A stretch of DNA of 25,597 nt from CAJCIY01 sp036379355. GTDB lineage: Bacteria > Actinomycetota > Actinomycetes > Mycobacteriales > CAJCIY01. The stretch is from NCBI GenBank assembly GCA_036379355.1, contig DASVGV010000113.1, positions 1 through 25,597 on the forward strand, given 5' to 3'. Position 1 is the first letter of the stretch. Every line of letters starts with the position of its first letter. The translations under genes were made by a program, and so were the position numbers. A model generated the notes under the pieces. The model ran no database searches. It saw only the letters and a program-made list of their open reading frames with translations, and was not told the origin of the DNA. Below are positions 22,570 to 25,597 of the stretch, in pieces.

Positions 22570-23406
22570 TCAGGGCTCGAGGCGCCCCACGACGGTGTGC
22601 CGCAGCGCAGGCGGCAGGAGCCGGTCGACCACCAGGGCGTCGAGCCGGGCAGCGATCGCCTCCACCCGCCGCCACGGCAACCGGCGGGCCACGCCGGGGC
22701 GGCGGCCGTGCGTCACGTACGAGGCCGTGAGGACCATCGTCGACAGCCAGTCCGCCGTGCGGAGAACCGGCCGGGTGAACCCCGCCTCGCGCGCGAGGCG
22801 GTCGATGTCGGCGACGGTGAAGACATGCAGGTTTGCCGCCATCGACGCGACCTCCCAGAAGTCCTCCTCCGCCGTGAGCGGCCTGCGCAGCAGCGCCAGC
22901 AGGACCCGGACGAGGACCGCCCCGTGCCCCTCGACCGCAGGGGTCGGCTCGGACGACAGCACCACCGCGCCGTTTGGTCGAAGAACGCGGCGCCACTCAC
23001 GCAGGGCCCGGACGACCTCGGGGAGGTGGTGCAGGACACCGCGGCACACGATCACGTCCACCGAGGCCGCGGCGAGCGGCAGCACGGTGGCGTCGGCCTG
23101 CACCAGCGGCCGGCCCCCGGCGAGGCGGGCGCGGGACAGCATCCCGGTCGACAGGTCGGAGCCGACGACCGTCACGTCCGGGCGTGCCCGCCGCAAGCCG
23201 GCCGCCAGCCACCCGGTGCCGCACCCGACGTCGACGACCACGTCGCCAGGGCGCAGCGACCGCCCCAGCAGCTGCTGGATCTCGGCGAGGGCACGGCGGG
23301 CGGACGCGGCATCGTGGACGATCGCGAACCGCTCGTCGTAGTACGCGCACTCGTGGTCGTGGAACGTCCTGTTCACGGCGACCAGGTCGGGCGCCTCGTC
23401 CGTCAC
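22570..23406 (-). CDS. Class I SAM-dependent methyltransferase (substrate unknown)
   Basis: 278 residues. A Rossmann methyltransferase domain at about 50-155 shows motif I VDVGCGTGWLA (58-68), motif II VVGSDLSTGML, DATVLPLAAASVDVIVC (motif IV region) and HHLPEVVRALREWRRVLRPNG. It resembles the UbiE/Methyltransf_11 group by these motifs; the substrate cannot be told. The C-terminal 110 residues are basic and may carry the acceptor site. The GTG start at 23406 lacks a clear Shine-Dalgarno sequence; CAGACT lies 7 nt before it, so a leaderless start is possible. It is divergent from the moxR-like gene and in tandem with, but separate from, the dcw cluster. Confidence 0.9.
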   Translation of the reverse strand: MTDEAPDLVAVNRTFHDHECAYYDERFAIVHDAASARRALAEIQQLLGRSLRPGDVVVDVGCGTGWLAAGLRRARPDVTVVGSDLSTGMLSRARLAGGRPLVQADATVLPLAAASVDVIVCRGVLHHLPEVVRALREWRRVLRPNGAVVLSSEPTPAVEGHGAVLVRVLLALLRRPLTAEEDFWEVASMAANLHVFTVADIDRLAREAGFTRPVLRTADWLSTMVLTASYVTHGRRPGVARRLPWRRVEAIAARLDALVVDRLLPPALRHTVVGRLEP

Positions 23407-23546
23407 CGGCGCGAGTCTGCCGTACCGCCGGAATGTCCCGGTAGTGGCCCGATCGTGACGAAGACGGGGAGCGTCAGGCCCAGGTAGGTGCGATGCTGCC
23501 GGGACCGGGCTGCGCGCGTGCCGCCCGCGATGCCTACGGAGGTCCG

Positions 23547-24545
23547 GTGGCGAGGCGAGGTGCAGTGCGGGCGGAGCTGGACACGGTGCTGTCGCTCGCC
23601 GAACGCATGCAGGCGAACATCGAGTCCGTCGTCGACGGCAAGTCCGACGTCGTCCGCACGTCGATCGCCGTCCTGCTCGCCGAGGGGCACCTGCTCATCG
23701 AGGACGTACCGGGCGTCGGCAAGACGACGTTGGCCAAAGCCCTCGCCGCCTCCATGGGGGCGGACGTGCGGCGCATCCAGTTCACCCCGGACCTGCTGCC
23801 GAGCGACGTGACCGGGGTGTCGATCTACAACCAGGAGACGCGCGACTTCGAGTTCAAGCCCGGGGCGATCTTCGCGAACGTCGTGCTGGGCGACGAGATC
23901 AACCGCGCCTCACCCAAGACGCAGGCGGCGCTGCTGGAGTGCATGGAGGAGCGGCAGGTGACTCACGACGCCGTGACGTACCCGCTCGCCTCGCCGTTCC
24001 TCGTCATCGCGACGCAGAACCCCATCGAGATGGAGGGCACCTACCCGCTGCCGGAGGCGCAGCGGGACCGGTTCACCGCCCGGGTGTCGATGGGCTACCC
24101 GTCCCGCGACGCCGAACTGCAGATGTTGACGACCCACGGAGGCCAGTCCCCCATCGAGGACCTCGCCGCGGTGACGGATGCGAGCGAAGTGACCGCCGCG
24201 ATCGAGACGGTACGGGAGATCCACGTCTCCGACGACGTGCGCCGGTATGTGATCGATCTCGTGACGGCGACCCGCCGCTCGCCGGAGCTGAGGCTGGGCG
24301 CCTCGCCCCGCGCGACCCTGCACCTGCTGCGCACCGCCCGGGCGACGGCGGCGCTGGACGGGCGCGACTACGTGCTGCCGGACGACATCCGCGACCTCGC
24401 CGTCCCGTTGCTGGCCCACCGTCTGCTGCTGACGCCCGAGGCGCAGGTCGCCCGGCGCAGTGCCGACGACGTCGTGACCGGAGTGCTGGCATCGGTTCCG
24501 GTGCCCGTCCCCGGATCCGATCGGGAGCGGCGCCGAGGCGCCTAG
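23547..24545 (+). CDS. MoxR-type AAA+ ATPase
   Basis: AAA+ chaperone-like ATPase, 332 residues from the chosen GTG. It has Walker A PGVGKTTLAKA (about 55-65), Walker B VVLGDEINRA (D116/E117), the sensor-1 region VIATQNPIEMEGTYPLPEAQRDRF, and the arginine and sensor-2 part LGASPRATLHLLRTARATAALDGRDYVLPDDI. The start is GTG 23547, with GGAGG (23538-23542) 4 nt upstream; the frame is open to an ATG at 23493, which would add 18 residues that do not look like a MoxR N-terminus. The DUF58 gene follows by 4 nt, the standard MoxR-DUF58 pairing. The complex is thought to activate or assemble partner proteins, often with a transglutaminase downstream. Confidence 0.95.
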   Translation: MARRGAVRAELDTVLSLAERMQANIESVVDGKSDVVRTSIAVLLAEGHLLIEDVPGVGKTTLAKALAASMGADVRRIQFTPDLLPSDVTGVSIYNQETRDFEFKPGAIFANVVLGDEINRASPKTQAALLECMEERQVTHDAVTYPLASPFLVIATQNPIEMEGTYPLPEAQRDRFTARVSMGYPSRDAELQMLTTHGGQSPIEDLAAVTDASEVTAAIETVREIHVSDDVRRYVIDLVTATRRSPELRLGASPRATLHLLRTARATAALDGRDYVLPDDIRDLAVPLLAHRLLLTPEAQVARRSADDVVTGVLASVPVPVPGSDRERRRGA

Positions 24546-24549
24546 CGCG

Positions 24550-25597
24550 ATGGCGGAACGGCGGTCTGGCAGCGACCTGGTACGTGCGCTGCGCGGGGCA
24601 CTCACCCCGCGCGGCTCGGCCTTTTTCGTGGCGGCACTGATCGCCCTTCTCGTCGGCGAGATCCTCGGCGAGCGTGACCTCGTCAGCATCGCCGCGCTGC
24701 TGGCAGCGCTCCCCGTGGCGTCGGCCATCGTCGTCGCGCGTACCCGCTACCGCATCCGGCTCCAGCGGACGCTGACCCCGCACCGGGTGGAGGCGGGCCA
24801 CGAGGCGCGGGTCCTGCTGCGCCTGGAGAACGTCGCGCGGCTGCCGACGAGCACACTGCTCATGGAGGACACGCTGCCGTACGCGCTCGGCGGCCGGCCG
24901 CGGTTCGTGCTGCGGGGTCTGGAGAGTAGTGGGGTCCGCGAGGTCACCTACGGGGTGCGTACCGAGCACCGTGGCCGGTTCGAGATCGGACCGCTGACGG
25001 TCCGGGTGTCCGACCCGTTCGGCTGCGCCGAGGTCACGCGCGCCTTCTCCTCCGTCGAGACGCTGACGGTGACGCCCGTCGTGTGGGACCTGCCGTCGGC
25101 CCGTATCGACGGGGCGTGGCTCGGCGGTGGCGAGGGACGGTCGACGACGGTGGCGGCCACGGGCGAGGCCGACGTGTCGATCCGTGAGTACCGCGAGGGC
25201 GACGACCTGCGCCGTATCCACTGGAAGGCGACCGCGCGGACGGGCGAGCTGATGGTGCGCCGCGACGAGCAGCCGCGCCTCAACCGCGGCTCGATCCTGC
25301 TCGACACGCGCAGCGTCGCGCACCGCGGCGACGGGCCGTCGTCCTCGTTCGAGTGGGCGGTGTCCGCCGCCGCGTCGATCGGCCTGTGGCTGACCCGCCG
25401 GGGATACGCGCTGCGCCTCGTCACCGTCGACGGGACGCTGGCCGCGTCCCTGTCGCCCGGCGCGGCAGCGGCCGGGCTGCTCGACACGCTGGCGGTCGTG
25501 ACCCCGACCCGGTCGACGACGCTGGGCGCGGCGCTGCCGAGGCTCGCGACGCAGGGCGGCGGCGGCCTGACCGTGGCGGTCCTCGGGCTGCTCGACC
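24550..25597 (+). CDS. DUF58 domain protein (cut by window edge)
   Basis: ATG at 24550, 4 nt after the moxR-like stop; 349 residues visible, the frame open to the right edge. Two hydrophobic segments (about 23-39 and 45-63) form an N-terminal membrane hairpin. A beta-rich region follows (about 70-175, including RGRFEIGPLTVRVSDPFG at 141-158). The DUF58 signature REYREGDDLRRIHWKATARTG is at 212-232. The part after it has a von Willebrand A-like appearance. DUF58 proteins are partners of MoxR ATPases. A transglutaminase-like (TgpA) gene often comes next but lies outside this window. Confidence 0.94.
   Translation, partial: MAERRSGSDLVRALRGALTPRGSAFFVAALIALLVGEILGERDLVSIAALLAALPVASAIVVARTRYRIRLQRTLTPHRVEAGHEARVLLRLENVARLPTSTLLMEDTLPYALGGRPRFVLRGLESSGVREVTYGVRTEHRGRFEIGPLTVRVSDPFGCAEVTRAFSSVETLTVTPVVWDLPSARIDGAWLGGGEGRSTTVAATGEADVSIREYREGDDLRRIHWKATARTGELMVRRDEQPRLNRGSILLDTRSVAHRGDGPSSSFEWAVSAAASIGLWLTRRGYALRLVTVDGTLAASLSPGAAAAGLLDTLAVVTPTRSTTLGAALPRLATQGGGGLTVAVLGLLD

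Noticed and set aside
23493..23546. ATG at 23493 as the start of the MoxR-like protein
   Set aside because: The extra 18 residues do not resemble family N-termini, and GGAGG at 23538-23542 points to GTG 23547. This is not fully excluded.

Overview
The window is very GC-rich with actinobacterial signatures: DivIVA/Wag31, SepF, a GTG-rich division and cell wall (dcw) cluster, a T-box ahead of ileS, and Ala/Lys/Pro-rich basic tails. It looks like chromosomal DNA of a filamentous or coccoid actinomycete. I cannot name the genus. I see no mobile elements, tRNA, rRNA or CRISPR arrays.

Layout, left to right. (1) 1-474, minus: the start of a gene for a lysine-rich, histone-H1-like protein that runs off the edge. 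(2) 475-901: a divergent regulatory region with a good promoter for the minus-strand gene and a T-box leader for ileS. (3) 902-4018, plus: isoleucyl-tRNA synthetase, followed by a small unknown gene (4149-4619). (4) 4633-22257, minus: the dcw cluster, transcribed right to left. Its order is mraZ, rsmH, ftsL, ftsI, murE, murF, mraY, ftsW, murG, murC, murB, ftsZ, yggS, sepF, yggT, divIVA, then a membrane protein with a probable zinc site and a lysine-rich tail. (5) 22258-22569: the mraZ promoter/operator region. (6) 22570-23406, minus: a SAM-dependent methyltransferase. (7) 23547 to the right edge, plus: a MoxR-type AAA+ ATPase and a DUF58 protein (cut by the edge), a pair often found beside actinobacterial dcw clusters.

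How the genes work together. MurB, MurC, MurE and MurF build the UDP-MurNAc-pentapeptide, MraY and MurG make lipid I and lipid II, and FtsW with FtsI polymerise and cross-link septal peptidoglycan. FtsZ, SepF and FtsL form the division scaffold, and DivIVA directs polar growth. Six gene junctions are 4-nt ATGA/GTGA overlaps, which implies tight translational coupling.

The most unusual feature is what is absent. There is no murD between mraY and ftsW (114 bp gap), no ftsQ between murB and ftsZ (264 bp gap), and no pgeF/ylmD between ftsZ and yggS (2 bp gap). Non-coding features worth attention are a mraZ promoter carrying GTGG boxes phased at 10 bp, a 27-bp-stem hairpin right after mraZ, a good ftsZ promoter where ftsQ would normally lie, a possible leaderless sepF promoter, and the ileS T-box whose synthetase carries a swapped GXHH signature.
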